A stretch of DNA of 64,000 nucleotides from Hedera helix (lineage: Eukaryota > Streptophyta > Magnoliopsida > Apiales > Araliaceae). Both the position numbers and the translations under genes were made by a program. Shown here piece by piece: positions 1-12,717 of this stretch. The notes beneath the pieces are model-generated. The model was not told where the DNA came from and did not search any database. It was given only the letters and a program-made list of their open reading frames with translations. The stretch covers positions 44,759,039 through 44,823,038 of the forward strand of contig OX359266.1 of assembly GCA_947179155.2 (NCBI GenBank), written 5' to 3'. How positions within the stretch are numbered: the first letter of the stretch is position 1; every line of letters starts with the position of its first letter.

Positions 1-480
1 AGCTAATATGTTAGTTCTCTTTGTTTCTGCTGTAAGATGTGAAAAGTTATGTGCTCATTTGAACATGGCCGACATGCTTGCCTAATGTTTGACATTTTTG
101 ACATATTGATATTATAGGAACTCTTTGTCCAATGCATATTACTATGTACTTCCTATTGTGGTTATATTAAGATTAAAAAATAAGTGTGCCTTAGAAAAGA
201 AATTTAATTTATAATTTTGAGTTTCGGTGAGTAATTAAAATTGTTCCCAGCCTTCGACCTGCATTTTCACTTTCCTGTAACGATGAAAAATCTTAGGTCC
301 ATATTTTCAAAACTCTAACGCTAAGAAAGTCAAGAAGACTTATCTCACGGCTTAATCTTTTAAGATTTTTGAAGTTGTCGTTATCCCAACTTTAACTTCA
401 TTGGTATGATACTCTATCTAAATTATGGGCTAATATTTAAAGACAAAATTTGGTATATATACGAGCATTGTTAAGATTAT

Positions 481-542
481 GACACATCATTAAAAAAAGA
501 CAATTTCGTCTAACAAAATTACTTTTTATTAATGATGTGCCA
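481..542. repeat. Short inverted repeat
   Basis: Arms of about 22 bp (gacacatcattaaaaaaaga on the left, its near-complement at the right end) flank a loop of about 18 bp. It may be a worn MITE core. No target duplication was made out. Confidence 0.4.
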
Positions 543-1278
543 TATATTAAATTTTAAAAGCAGGCATGCTGGAGTTGAATTTTCAACGTAAATTATTTTT
601 GGCATATTTGTACATCGTACATTCAACATTGTACATTTATGCTAAAAATACCATTCCTCTTAAATTAACCCAAGTTTTGTCTTATTTTGGGTGAACTTAA
701 AAATCTACATTCACATTTTTTTAACCCAAATTGAAAAATACTCCATCCTTCTAAAAAGAATTCAAGTTTGACTTGTGATTTTTTTATTTGTTATATTATT
801 TTTAATATTATATTAAAATATATAAAAATTTATGTTCAAGTGTAATCTGTAAAAAGAAGTTAATATTGCTAAAGTTAGTTATGAATTCTTATTCATTAAT
901 GATAAAATAATCCACCTTTGTATCCTACAAAATCTTGTTTTAAATATAAGGCGCTGCTTTCTATGTTTGCCTTTTTTGTTTGTTAGGAATATTAAATTTC
1001 TACGACCACATGCACTGGTAGGCATCTAAATGCTAATCATTCAATAATTTGAACACTAGAAATAAATCATCTTTCGCTCGACTTCTCTTGCACCGAAAAT
1101 ACCGTAGAGCCTAGAAAAAACCAAAGCTTATGCTTCACATGGGTATGCACACCATATAACTGCTGGTTCCTACTTTATGTTTGTACATATTCATCTTTGG
1201 TATCCGAATCCCGAATACATGGCATAAACAAAAGTAAACATTAAACTGGGAAATTAACACTTGGCTCAGTTTATGCGG

Positions 1279-1440
1279 AAGGACAAGTCTCGACACATAA
1301 TAATTAAATATTATATTTATTTACATAATTAAAAAATAGAGTATAATACTAATTTTAATATCATACTCTATTTTTTAATGATATAAATAAATATAGTGTT
1401 TAATTATTGTTATGCAGAATTAGCCGTAAGAGTGTCTTCA
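1279..1440. mobile_element. MITE-like foldback element
   Basis: Two arms of roughly 50 bp (from about 1296 inward and from about 1414 inward) are near-complementary around a short loop; the inner arm sequence is aaaaaatagagtat. A diverged relative lies at about 22506-22660. It begins with the same ggacaagt and has a similar inner stem. Outer ends and target duplications are not resolved, so the class is open. Confidence 0.45.
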
Positions 1441-1787
1441 TTTAGCTGCTCTTAGCTAACATTTGTTGCAGCCTGTCCATCAAACAGTTTGGGCAGAAAC
1501 TAGTGTAAAAATTCGAACTGTTTGGAATAGAATACTGTGAATCATGCCCCATATATATAAATGTTGAAATTAAAATTCATCTCAATATTGTCTGATAATC
1601 GGAGCCAAAAAAATAATTTATTCCTCAGGTGTATATATAAACATGTATTGGTTTGTACTATAAGAAGAAAAATGAAAATAGTAGTATAAGGAGAAGAAGA
1701 ACAAGTAATTAACAATTTTAACACACAAACATAAAGGAATCATAGTGGAGAGATGATAATACTTGTTACTATTATACCTAATTTAGC

Positions 1788-2471
1788 TTACTGCCTCTCA
1801 AGATCTTCTACACCATCTTCCTGTGTCCGAGACTGAATTCGTTGCGACGAACGTTCCCTGCTAAGCATTTTTCGAAAGGAACTCAATCTTGAGGAGCTTG
1901 ATGATCCAATTACCTTTGCTGCTGCACCCTCGGATGTCCCTTCATTGCTAATTGCCACACTTTCCAGAGGTGGCGCTGTAGGTGGAACCCCACCTGCAGC
2001 ACTGGACTCGAGCACGAGCCGTGGCTCAGCCTCGGTCCGACAAATGGGACAAGTAGAGTTGGTATTTAACCAATTATCAATGCACTCCGCATGAAAATTG
2101 TGCTTGCAATTTGGTAAGATCCTAACCATTTCACCATCCTCTAATACACTAAGACAAACTGCACACTCTGTGGTTGGTGCCTCATCGTTTGGTTTGAAAA
2201 TGAACATTGGCAAGGAGGCGATAACCGTTGGATCGAGTCCAGTTTTTGGCAGCTCAGGAGCGGTGGTTGTGTAGAGGCGTAGCTGGCGGAGGGCGGCTCG
2301 TCGACGGGCTTGGCGACGGTGGACATATCGGACATACATGTGAAGGAGGGTAACAAGTACTACGACGAATGATAAGGTGATAATGGCTGTGAACATGACC
2401 TTGTTGTTAGTTTTCTGGTGGAAAAATGAGGGAGTATTGTCGCGATCATCATCCATATCCTGATCATCCAT
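1788..2471 (-). CDS. ATL-type RING-H2 E3 ubiquitin ligase
   Basis: This 227-residue intronless frame is a membrane-anchored RING-H2 protein of the ATL family, which transfers ubiquitin from an E2 to substrates at endomembranes or the plasma membrane. A single hydrophobic segment lies at about residues 25-47, followed by a basic stretch (HRRQARRRAALRQ, 51-63). The GLD motif is at 78-80. The RING-H2 finger runs 103-144: C103, C106, C122, H124, H127, C130, C141, C144, with the canonical 15-residue and 10-residue gaps, a Pro after the seventh ligand and the conserved W134. The C-terminal 80 residues are Ser/Arg-rich and low-complexity. Length, single membrane segment and lack of introns fit ATLs. 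The start is the first ATG of the frame, and an acidic N-terminus before the membrane segment is plausible. The substrate is not predictable, and I cannot give the orthologue number. Confidence 0.9.
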   Translation of the reverse strand: MDDQDMDDDRDNTPSFFHQKTNNKVMFTAIITLSFVVVLVTLLHMYVRYVHRRQARRRAALRQLRLYTTTAPELPKTGLDPTVIASLPMFIFKPNDEAPTTECAVCLSVLEDGEMVRILPNCKHNFHAECIDNWLNTNSTCPICRTEAEPRLVLESSAAGGVPPTAPPLESVAISNEGTSEGAAAKVIGSSSSSRLSSFRKMLSRERSSQRIQSRTQEDGVEDLERQ

Positions 2472-4162
2472 TCTTGGCTGGCTTGGTTGGCTGCAGCTGG
2501 GAAGGGAAGGGAGGAAGATGTGGGGTTATGTTTGTTTTTGAAGATGGGAATGAAGTTTCTCCCCTTTTAACTTTGTTAAAATGCGACTTTTGTGAAATTG
2601 CGTGGGCTATTTGGATTCAGTGGAACGAAAAAAAGAAAGAAAATACAATTAGTACCAACAATCAAAGAAACTCTAGTGTTTTCTAGCGGTTGACCGTCCT
2701 AATTAATTACGGTTTTTACACTAATTACTTTTCGAATTAGTATTTGCTGCAGAAAGTAATAAATATACTGTTGTACGTTTCTTATAATCTCTCCTTATTA
2801 TTATTGAATTTTTAAAATTAATTTATGATATTTTAAAATTTAAAATTAATATATATAATAATAAATATTATAAATTATTTTTAAAATATTATTAAATTTT
2901 ATTATTTTGTAATTATCAATAAATTATCTCAATTTTAAATGTTTGAAATTAATTTTTAAAAGTCAATAATATAATAATTTGGAACGTAATAATATTACCT
3001 TTTTTTTTCTTCTCTCTCGTTGTTTTGAAATAGAAAATGAAGGGTTATATAATTGTGTGAGAGCCTGACCCTACTTGTTGAAGAGGATAGATAAAACAAA
3101 AGAAATATAGGTTATATTTATTTATAAGAATTACACTTAAAATAAGATTATTAATTATTTAATTTTAAGTATTTTATTTATTTTTAAATTAATTTTAAAT
3201 TTAGACTTGAGCTATTAATTTAAAAATTATAAAATAACATAATATAAAAGACTATTTAATATCATGTTTAATTAAATATTATAATTTTTATCATTTGGAA
3301 CTAAAAATTTCTAGGCAAAACTAACTATTAATGACTTTTTGTTTGAGAATACTAATGGGTTGCTAGAGGGATGGTGATTGGTTACAAAGCCCACTTTGAT
3401 TGATTCTTATGATTTTAATTGATTCTTATGATTAAATTAATTAATTTTAAAATTAATAATTAAGTAAATATATTAAAAAAAATTATAGATAAATTGACTT
3501 TGATATTATATTCAATGTACTTTCTTATAATATTATTTTTTTTAAATATAATTAATTTGAGCATAAAAAGTCATTCAAAACAAATAAACATGACACATAT
3601 TATGTATTGTGTATTATTTATTTGTTAATTTATGTGTTAATTTATGATAATTTGATTCTCAAAAATTTCATGTAAAAAGAATATAGTGAAACATTGTGAA
3701 TTTACTAACTTATTTCAACAGTATTTAAAAGTTTATAATTAATTATTTATCATTAATTTTTATATACTTTAAAATATATATTAGAATCAAATTAAACTTT
3801 CATCGAGGAACATAGGTAGTAGTCTAAGAAAATGTGAGCAACTATGGGCCCAGTAAAAAGGAATAATTACTTACTCTTGCGTACCCCATAAGCTGACTAC
3901 ACTTATGCTAATATATTTGGAATTTATTAACAAAAAAAAACAAAAAAAAATTGAGAAAATTTATTAGTACGCTCCACTTGCCTTTAATCTATATTTTAAT
4001 ATTTTTTAAATATTATATTTTGTAAGAAAAATGATATTTGCGCTCTATGTTTAACAAAAATTGACATAATGTTTCAGAATTTTGCCTTGATAAAAGGTGT
4101 GGTTGACGTACTTTTGATGTAACTACGGATTTATATGTTTGAGAAAGATAAAAACCACATTT

Positions 4163-4203
<41 letters not shown>

Positions 4204-5947
4204 CGTTTCAAATAAATAATACTTCTGAATTATAAAAATTTTAAACTTTTTAAATATAAAATTAACATGATTTATTTAAATTTTAAAAATAATAAATTTT
4301 ATAACTAGCAATATTTTTTAAATGATTCATTATATTCATAATAAAATAAAGTGGAACGAAGTTTTTAACATGTACTACTTATATTATAAATATATTGAAT
4401 ACTATCATGTTACTATTTATAATTAAAATGAAGATTATTTTAAAAAAATATCATTTTAAAAATACTCCAGGGTAAATAAGCATGTCCATTAATAATGGTA
4501 GCACGCTTGCGTAATATGAATATTTTTTTAAGCATAAAGTTAAAAGTGGATAATTATTAATAAAAAAATATTATTTTTAAAATATATCTATAATTTTGGC
4601 ATATTTTAAATTTGAAATGGTTGGAGTATAAGGCCAGTTTGTAATGAAGCTTCAAGCTGGGGACGCAATTTGTCTGCGGCTTTCTCAGCCAGCATGCATA
4701 TTCTATAAAAAGTCTTGACCATAACCGTCTTCTTAATGATGTTATTGTTACCTAATTTCCAACGGAAAATATGGTATAATCCACATGGAAGACTTTGCCT
4801 CCCGAGGGATTAGGGAATTGTGACAATGTGCTACTACTTCAAATTAGGTCACCCACAAACCAAGACTTGCATTATTATACATACATACGATTGTCGAATC
4901 AAAAATTGGGTTCAGAGAGATGTTGAATTTATTGAGTATTTGTGCATAATAACCTTTTCTCTTATTAAAAAAAAAATACTAAAAAAAATATATAAAAAAT
5001 ATGTTCAAAGACTAATTTCTGCTCAGCAGTATATGTAACTAAGGGTGTTCAAAAATTCGATTTTTTCTATTTTTTATTGAACCGGTCAGTACCAATACGG
5101 GCGGTACTAATTTTTTGATTTTTTTATATTTTTTAGTACTGATAACAGTATAAAAAATTTTAAATTTGATAAAAACCGAAATAACCGATTTACTCAATTA
5201 TTTCCGCTGAAAAGCCAAACTCCTACTACTAGTTTTTCTTTAAACAATATCCATCGTCATCAAATCCATCCTTCGTGTTGTCTTAAGACCCATTTGTCCA
5301 ACTGTGTTTCTTTTCCATATCAACCAAATTCTCAATTTCTCACGCATTTAACATAAGACACTGTAAGTTGGGGACTCTAGTCGGTCAAAAGAAGAGAGGG
5401 TAAAAACATTATATAATGCTATAAAGTTCAAAAGTTTATAAATAAACTGGATACGGTCCAATTTATAAATAAAAATTGTACCTGGATTATTTTTAATATT
5501 TGATCTCAACTCTCAATCTTCTTTTTTTGGGTACAAAATAATTTATTTATAATATAAAAAAATATTATTAAATTTGCAAATCTATAAATTTTCTTTTAAA
5601 CTAGGTGCAAAATATTTAAAAACAATTAATAATCTAACATAATTAACTATATTAATTAAAAACACAAATTTAATTTGATTTTACCAATTTTTGATCCAGT
5701 TTTCTTAATTCGTATTAGTATAAGTACTATTCAAATTTATATTAATTAAATACTATCTAAATTTAAAAATATTTTTATCTCCAAGAGGAAAAGAAAAAAA
5801 AGAAGATTTTATTTCTTCCTATTTAAATTCGTATAAGTACTATACAAGTTTATAATAATTATATACATAGCTGATATTTACAAATTTTTATTAATTAAAT
5901 TTTAAAACATTCTTAACTTTAATAGAAATAGAAAAAGAAAGATAATT
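2472..5947. other. RING-H2 gene upstream region and AT-rich intergenic DNA
   Basis: The first few hundred bases should hold the promoter and 5' leader of the minus-strand RING-H2 gene; no clear TATA box was picked out. The rest is AT-rich, stop-rich DNA with a TA microsatellite at about 4166-4201 and a stretch near 5040-5190 rich in aaccg/accga words that looks like a worn DNA transposon. No gene is supported. Confidence 0.5.
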
Positions 5948-7593
5948 TGTGACACCCTCAAATCTGGGCCCACACAGCCCAAACTTGAATTGTCAAAAGA
6001 CTACAACAAAATTATTACAAAGTAGAACAACGTTCAACAATACAGTGTATAATAATAATACACAACTAAGTCTTCACTATTATTATCACACTATTTTACA
6101 ATGCGTAAAGACTACGACAACTATCCCTCGGACTCTCACTCTATTCCCCGGCTAGACCCAGCTACGTTCCCATCTCCCGTTGAAAAACAATGGAACAAAA
6201 GAAAGGGTGAGCTCAAATAGCCCAGTAAAGAATATCATGACTAAGATAATGACGAATAAATTATCATTAGTCTTCAACAGTTGAGTTCTTGATAGAATAC
6301 AATAGACTACAATTTTTATATCAAAAACTGCAGTTAAATTCTTGAACAATGTTCAGATCAATAATAGCAGCGGAATGAGCAATCTATTAGAAGAATAATG
6401 CAGACTATAATGTCCACTCGGTTCTCTTTTTAGAAAAAACATCATCAACTTTTATCAACTGAAATACCATTAGTCAAGATAAAACAAATTCACAGTTCCT
6501 GATCATAATTATGCAGATCAACAGTTCATCTTTGCACTACGGGCCAAAGATATTCAATATAACACCAACGGTCATGATTATACCAGATTCAGCATTTGAT
6601 CATAATCATACAAAACAACAGTTCATCTTTGCACTACGGGCTAAAGAGAACATTCACCACGTGCCATAAAAGACACCGAACAGATGTATCGCATTTAACC
6701 TATTATATCGCCTTTAACCTATCATCTGTTCAACAATTATATCGCATTTGTGCCCCCGGCCACAGATATTCACAACAACTTGATTTTGGATGATTAGAAT
6801 GATATAAATGATGAATAGAAGAAACAGGATAAACAATAAGTATCAGAAGTTTACTTTGTACAGATTCAAATAATGTCCAAATTGTCAACATGATGTGGAG
6901 TGAAATTCAAAAATGATATTCAAGATCCACAATTCAGAATAACGGTTACAGTTCAATTGAAAGGTTCACGTAAATAGGATGGTTTAATTGAAATGATGAA
7001 GTGCAACTATTATGGAACATATTATATTTTCAGAAATTATATAAGCAATAGTTCTATAATAAGTTTCGATGTAGGTGTATGAAAGAAAATAATATCCCTT
7101 ACCGTAGCAGGTTTGATTAACAAAAGGTGAAGGAAATTAATATCCCTTACTATAGTAAGTTTGAATAATGGAAGATGAAAAAGATGGTATCCCTTATGAG
7201 TATAAAGGAAAATCATATCACTTACGAGTATGAAAGAAAATGATATTATAAACGAATATGCAATAAAAGTGTCATGTGATAATTCGTGTAAACAAATTAT
7301 TTTCACAAGAGACAAATAAGAAATGAATACAAAGAATAATTCACCAAACATGCGGTAATCCGCGTAGTCAGGTTATTCTCAGAGATTAATAAGGAATGAA
7401 TACGAAAGGTTATTCACCAGCAGACGGTAATCCGCACCGTAAGGTTATTCCCACAATTTAATAAAAATTGAATACGAAGAGTCATTCACCAAACAGGCGG
7501 TAATCCGCGCAGTAAGGTTATTCTCAGAGATTAATAAGGAATGAATACGAAAGGTTATTCACCAACAGGCGGTAATCCGCGCCGTAAGGTTAT

Positions 7594-10508
7594 TGTGACG
7601 CCCCCAAATCTGGGCCCACACAACCCATACTTGAGTCGTCAAAAGACTACAACAAAATTATTACAACAAAGCACAACGTACAACAATACAGTGTATAATA
7701 ATACACAACTAAGTCTTCACTATTATTGCCACACTATTTTACAAAACGTGAAAACTATGATAACTATTCCTCGGACCCTCACTCCATTCCCCGGCTAGAC
7801 CCTGTTATGTTTTCATCTCCTGTTGAAAAACAATGGAACAAAAGAAAGGGTGAGCTCAAATAGCCCAGTAAAGAATATCATGACTAAGATAATGACGAAT
7901 AAATTATCATTAGTCTTCAACAGTTGAGTTCTTGATAGAATACAATAGACTACAAGGTTTATATCAAAAACTGCAGTTAAATTCTTAAACAACGTTCAGA
8001 TCAATAATAGCAGCGGAATGAGTAATCTATTAGAAGAATAATGCAGACTATAATGTCCACTCGGTTCTCTTTTTAGGAAAAACATCATCAACTTTTATCA
8101 TCTGAAATATCATTAGTCAAGATAATACAAATTCACAGTTCCTGATCATAATCATGCAGATCAATAGTTCATCTTTGCACTATGGGCCAAAGACATTCAA
8201 TATAACACCAACGGTCATGATTATACCAGATTCAGCCTTTGGTCATAATCATACCAAACAACAGTTCATCTTTGCACTACGGGCCAAAGAGAACATTCAC
8301 CACGTGCCATAAAAGACACCGAACAGATGTATCGCCTTTAACCTATTATATCGCCTTTAACCTATCATCTGTTCAACAAATATATCACATCTGTGCCCCC
8401 GGCCACAGATATTCACAACAGCTTGATTTTTGGATGATTAGAATGATATAAATGATGAACAGAAGAAATAGGATAACAATAAGTATCGGAAGTTTACTTT
8501 GTACAGATTCAAATAATGTCCAAATTGTCAACATGATGTGGAGTGAAATTTAAAAAATGATATTCAAGATCCACAGTTCAGAATAACGGTTACAATTCAA
8601 TAGAAAGGTTCACGTAAATAGGAAGGTTCAGTTGAAATAATGAAGTTCAACCATTATGGAACATATAATATTTTCAGGAATTATAGAAGCAATAGTTCCA
8701 TAATAAATTTCGATTTAGGAGTATGAAAGAAAATAATATCCCTTACCGTAGCAGGTTTGATTAACAAAAGGTGAAGGAAATTAATACAAAAGGTTATTCA
8801 CCAACAGGCGGCAATCCGCTCCGTAAGGTTATTCCCACAATTTAATAGAATTTGAGTACAAAGAGTTATTCACCAAACAGGCGGCAATCCGCTCCGTAAG
8901 GTTATTCCCACAATTTAATAGAATTTGAGTACAAAGAGTTATTCACCAAACAGGCGGCAATCCGCTCCGTAAGGTTATTCTCAGAGATTAATAATGAATG
9001 AATACGAAAGGTTATTCACCAACAGGCGGCAATCCGCTCCGTAAGGTTATTCCCACAATTTAATACATGAAAATAAAAGGCACGTCTTATGAGTAAGGAA
9101 GAAACAATATTATTATCGAGAATCAAATAATGATAATCCCTTACCATAGTATGTTTGAATAATGGAAGATGAAAAAGATGGTATCCCTTACCGTAGCAGG
9201 TTTGATTAACTTGAACAGTACACGTATACTTATAGATCTTCACAAATACTCAAGATGACTTAAGCACACTTAGAGAGAACTTTCACAAGAAGTATTTAGA
9301 GAGAGAAAGAAAGAACAAGTAAGGAAGTTTATGAAAAATCCTTAAGTTAAGGCTTCTATTTATAGCCAAAAATCTTATCATTCATTTAATCTAAACCATT
9401 CATTTAAAGATCATCTTTTAATCTACACCATCCATTTCAAATATTATATTATCTTTAATCTACACCATTCATTTCATATCACCTAATAATCACCTAACTT
9501 TATATTATAAACAAATCAATTTAATTATTCAACAATAATTCACACTTTAATCTACACCATTCATTTCATATCACCTAATAATCACCTAACTTTATATTAT
9601 AAACAAATCAATTCAATTATTCAACAATAATTCACACTTTAATCTACACCATTCATTTCATATCACCTAATAATCACCTAACTTTATATTATAAACAAAT
9701 AACTTTATCAATTCAATTATTATGACTAATTGTTATAAATACAGTATAGTTAGCTCTTAGATATCAAGTCAATAAATTAATGAAATACAACTGTTTAAAT
9801 AACATCATAATAGAGATAACAATAATGTAAAATAAAGCATACGTTACTGTGTAATGACAATTATTGATTCAATAATGTGAATTACTGTGCATATGTTACT
9901 GTGACAATTATTAGGTTCAATAATTTTAAAAACAGTGCAACAACAATTATTGACTCAATGATATAAAATACAGTGTAATGACAATTATTAAATCAATAAT
10001 GCAAAATACTGTGTAACAACAATTATTGAATTGATAATATAAAATATTATGCAGTGACAATTATCGATGAAATGATGCGTAACAGTTACGGTGTCAATTA
10101 TCAGACCAATAATATGAGACACTATGCAATACCGTGTGTTACTGTAGAGTACCGTGTGCTACAGAAAATACCATAAACTACCGTATGCTACTATTCTTTT
10201 ATCACCGGTATTTTAACAGTTCCGTTGACTATTTTTATTTAAAAAGGTTACTTATGTCGTTTTCTATATCCGACAAATATTCCGTTGTGGGGTCCACCAA
10301 TAATTTATTATTTCGGCGCCGTCGTACGGCACAAATATTCCCCGACCAAACGAATATTCCCCGACAAAGCGAATATTGTCCGACAAAATAAAATTTGCAC
10401 ATAACATCCTTAACTTTCAATTTTGTTAATTTAACCACTTACTGTTTCAAAAAAAATATATATGAAGAAAAATTAAATTTTGTATTTCATAAAATTCGGG
10501 GTCTTACA
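7594..10508 (-). repeat. 3' LTR of element B
   Basis: A 2915-bp LTR bounded by TG/CA when read on the minus strand. It contains four units of about 73 bp (repeat starts near 8805, 8878, 8951 and 9023), three units of 92 bp (near 9466, 9558 and 9650), and a series of short units with caattattgat-type inverted repeats (about 9840-10130). A TATA box (ctataaatag on the minus strand) lies at 9357-9366. Confidence 0.92.
9357..9366 (-). promoter_or_regulatory. TATA box of element B 3' LTR
   Basis: The minus strand reads ctataaatag just upstream of a pyrimidine-rich tctttct tract, the expected arrangement for the U3/R promoter of this LTR family. The same site recurs in the other LTRs at the equivalent place. 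Confidence 0.65.
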
Positions 10509-12411
10509 ACCTCCCCTCCTTATGAAATTTCGTCCCCGAAATTGACGTACCTGACATATCGAAGAGGTAAGGATACTTAGATTTCATCTCAGATTCTAGC
10601 TCCCAGGTCATTTCCTCAGTATCTTGGTTCCTCCATAAAACCTTAACTTGAGGTATAACCTTTGAGCGTAGGATCTGCTCCTTCATATCCAGGATCTTAA
10701 CAGGTACCTCCTCGTATGTTAAATCCTCTGCTATAACGTCTGGTTCTAACTCAATGACGTGGTTTGGGTCCTTCACATATTTACGTAACATAGATATGTG
10801 AAAAACGTTATGGATGCGAGACATACTTGGTGGTAGGGCTAGTCTGTAGGCTACGGTTCCTATTCGATCGAGGATTTCAAATGGGCCAATAAATCGAGGG
10901 TTGAGCTTTCCTCTCTTTCCGAATCTCGTAACCCCTTTCCATGGAGAAACACGTAAGAATACATGATCTCCGACGTTGAAATTTTCGTCTCTCCGATGAA
11001 GATCAGCATAACTCTTTTGTCGTTCTTGTGCGGTCTGTATTCGTTGTCGGATCATTTGGATCTTTTCGGTCGTCAAGCGTACCAACTCGGGTCCCAACAA
11101 TTTTGCTTCTCCTACCTCATTCCAACATATTGGAGAGCGACACTTCCTTCCATACAATGCCTTGAATGGAGCCATGCCTATGCTTGCTTGGTAACTGTTG
11201 TTGTAAGAAAATTCCACCAACGGCAAGTACTTATCCCAACTTCCTTTGAAGTCTAATACACAAAGTCTCAAAAGATCTTCGAGGGTCTGGATCGTCCTTT
11301 CCGATTGTCCGTCCGTTTGAGGATGGTATGCAGAACTAAAACGTAGTTCAGTGCCCATAGCTTTTTGTAGACTGATCCAAAAGCGTGAAGTGAATCTAGG
11401 ATCTCGATCAGAAATTATGGAAACTGACATGCCATGCAATCTCACGATCTCATTTATGTACATACCGGCAAGACGTTCAAGTGAAAAGTTTTCTCGTATA
11501 GGCAAGAAATGAGCAGATTTGGTCAATCTATCTACGATCACCCAAATTGCATCTAAGCCTTGAGAAACTTTTGGAAGACCCGTCACGAAGTCCATATTGA
11601 CGTGTTCCCACTTCCATTCGGGAACTTCAAGTGATTGTAATGGACCTTTAGGAACTTGATGTTCTGCCTTGACACGTTGACAAGTTAGGCACCTTGAGAT
11701 AAACTCCGCAATCTCTCTTTTCATATTGTTCCACCAAAATATATGTCGAAGATCTCGATACATCTTGGTACCTCCTGGGTGGATTGCAAACGGCGTGTTG
11801 TGTGCCTCCATCATGATTTTATGCTTTAATTCAGGATCGTTAGGAACACAGAGTCGAGAGTTGACTCGAAGTATTCCTTTCTCGTCGATTCTTGCTTCGG
11901 GAATGGCACCTTCTTGTACTTTCTTTATCATGTTTATCAGTTCCGGATCGGTAGCTTGAGCAGCTTTAATTTTATCGATTAAAGTTTGTTCTACTCGCAC
12001 GTGAGCAATCTTCGAGCGGGTCCCTGGTGTCTTTAGCTCTATCTCCATCTTTTGCAAGTCGTACAAAATACACTTTTGTGTTGTCAGCAGTGCACTTGTA
12101 CTTGCATAAGATTTTCTGCTCAAAGCGTCAGCTACAACGTTCGCCTTTCCCGGATGATACTGGATTGTGTGGTCATAATCCTTTAACAGCTCAAGCCAAC
12201 GTCGTTGTCGCATGTTGAGTTCCTTCTGGGTGAAGAAATACTTGAGACTTTTATGATCCGTATAGATATCCACTTTTTCTCCGTACAAGTAGTGTCTCCA
12301 GATCTTCAACGCGAAAACGACTGCTGCCAACTCTAGATCATGAGTAGGATAATTTTTCTCATAATCTTTGAGTTGTCGAGAGGCATAGGCTATAACCTTT
12401 CCATGTTGCAT
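10504..12411 (-). CDS. RNase H-integrase polyprotein fragment of element B
   Basis: A 635-residue open frame; it stays open upstream of the Met to about 12591, which takes in the first RNase H aspartate (SDASG). RNase H: E27 and D52. Integrase: zinc-binding H204, H211, C241, C244; catalytic D274, D335 and E371, a DD35E spacing. A GPFEIL-type C-terminal core follows (509-540) and then a chromodomain-like tail (570-617, with LVW-type aromatic LWRN and TWE motifs). The order RNase H, integrase, chromodomain-like tail places it in Ty3/gypsy chromoviruses, nearest Tekay/Del. The upstream reverse transcriptase is missing. The frame is intact, so integrase could be made if translated, but whether it is expressed is unknown. 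Confidence 0.9.
   Translation of the reverse strand: MQHGKVIAYASRQLKDYEKNYPTHDLELAAVVFALKIWRHYLYGEKVDIYTDHKSLKYFFTQKELNMRQRRWLELLKDYDHTIQYHPGKANVVADALSRKSYASTSALLTTQKCILYDLQKMEIELKTPGTRSKIAHVRVEQTLIDKIKAAQATDPELINMIKKVQEGAIPEARIDEKGILRVNSRLCVPNDPELKHKIMMEAHNTPFAIHPGGTKMYRDLRHIFWWNNMKREIAEFISRCLTCQRVKAEHQVPKGPLQSLEVPEWKWEHVNMDFVTGLPKVSQGLDAIWVIVDRLTKSAHFLPIRENFSLERLAGMYINEIVRLHGMSVSIISDRDPRFTSRFWISLQKAMGTELRFSSAYHPQTDGQSERTIQTLEDLLRLCVLDFKGSWDKYLPLVEFSYNNSYQASIGMAPFKALYGRKCRSPICWNEVGEAKLLGPELVRLTTEKIQMIRQRIQTAQERQKSYADLHRRDENFNVGDHVFLRVSPWKGVTRFGKRGKLNPRFIGPFEILDRIGTVAYRLALPPSMSRIHNVFHISMLRKYVKDPNHVIELEPDVIAEDLTYEEVPVKILDMKEQILRSKVIPQVKVLWRNQDTEEMTWELESEMKSKYPYLFDMSGTSISGTKFHKEGRL
10509..10521 (-). 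other. Polypurine tract of element B
   Basis: On the minus strand the purine run aaggaggggaggt lies immediately before the 3' LTR, the position required for plus-strand priming. It is identical to the tract in element A. Confidence 0.8.
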
Positions 12412-12540
12412 AAGGACACAGCCTAGACCTTTGCCAGAAGCATCGCTGTAGATAACAAATTCTCCTGATCCTGATGGTATGGTCAGAACAGGAGCTGAAA
12501 CAAGTCTCCTCTTGAGTTCTTGAAAACTCTTCTCGCATTC

Positions 12541-12600
12541 CTCGCTCGATATAAGTTTTGTACTAGAATGAATGATACCGATATCTAGTAATTAAACTTT
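12541..12600 (-). other. Junction of the reverse transcriptase deletion in element B
   Basis: On the minus strand, sequence matching the start of the reverse transcriptase fingers runs straight into sequence matching the connection/RNase H region (around 12556). No palm motif with the catalytic aspartate pair occurs anywhere in the element. The junction and flanking bases are the same as in element A near 60840. Confidence 0.85.
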
Positions 12601-12717
12601 CAACTCTTGGTGTTCTATGGGGGCCATTTGGTATGTGACTTTAAAAATGGGCTTAGTGCCGGGTTCAAGATCGATACAGAATTCAATTTCACGGTTTGGG
12701 GTAAGCCAGAAAGTTCC

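Larger units (their letters stand above)
1..1787. other. AT-rich intergenic DNA with small foldback repeats
   Basis: I see no convincing gene here; frames are short and stop-rich. The stretch lies downstream of the RING-H2 gene, which is read towards lower coordinates, so its 3' UTR should fall just below 1788. Two foldback repeats are visible (481-542 and about 1279-1440) and are listed separately. Confidence 0.6.

Noticed and set aside
2141..2356. Second minus-strand frame inside the RING-H2 gene
   Set aside because: It is an out-of-register shadow of the ATL coding sequence with no domain.
8239..8451. 70-codon frame repeated in every LTR copy (also at 14719, 57886 and 6596)
   Set aside because: It is conserved only because the LTRs are copies of each other; it is antisense to the element and has no recognisable domain.
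8800..9060. CRISPR-like regular repeats
   Set aside because: They are LTR-internal tandem repeats in a plant retrotransposon, without unique spacers.
10134..10391. 85-codon frame near the LTR start, also at 16614, 55851 and 63035
   Set aside because: Same reason: recent LTR copies, U3 sequence, no domain.
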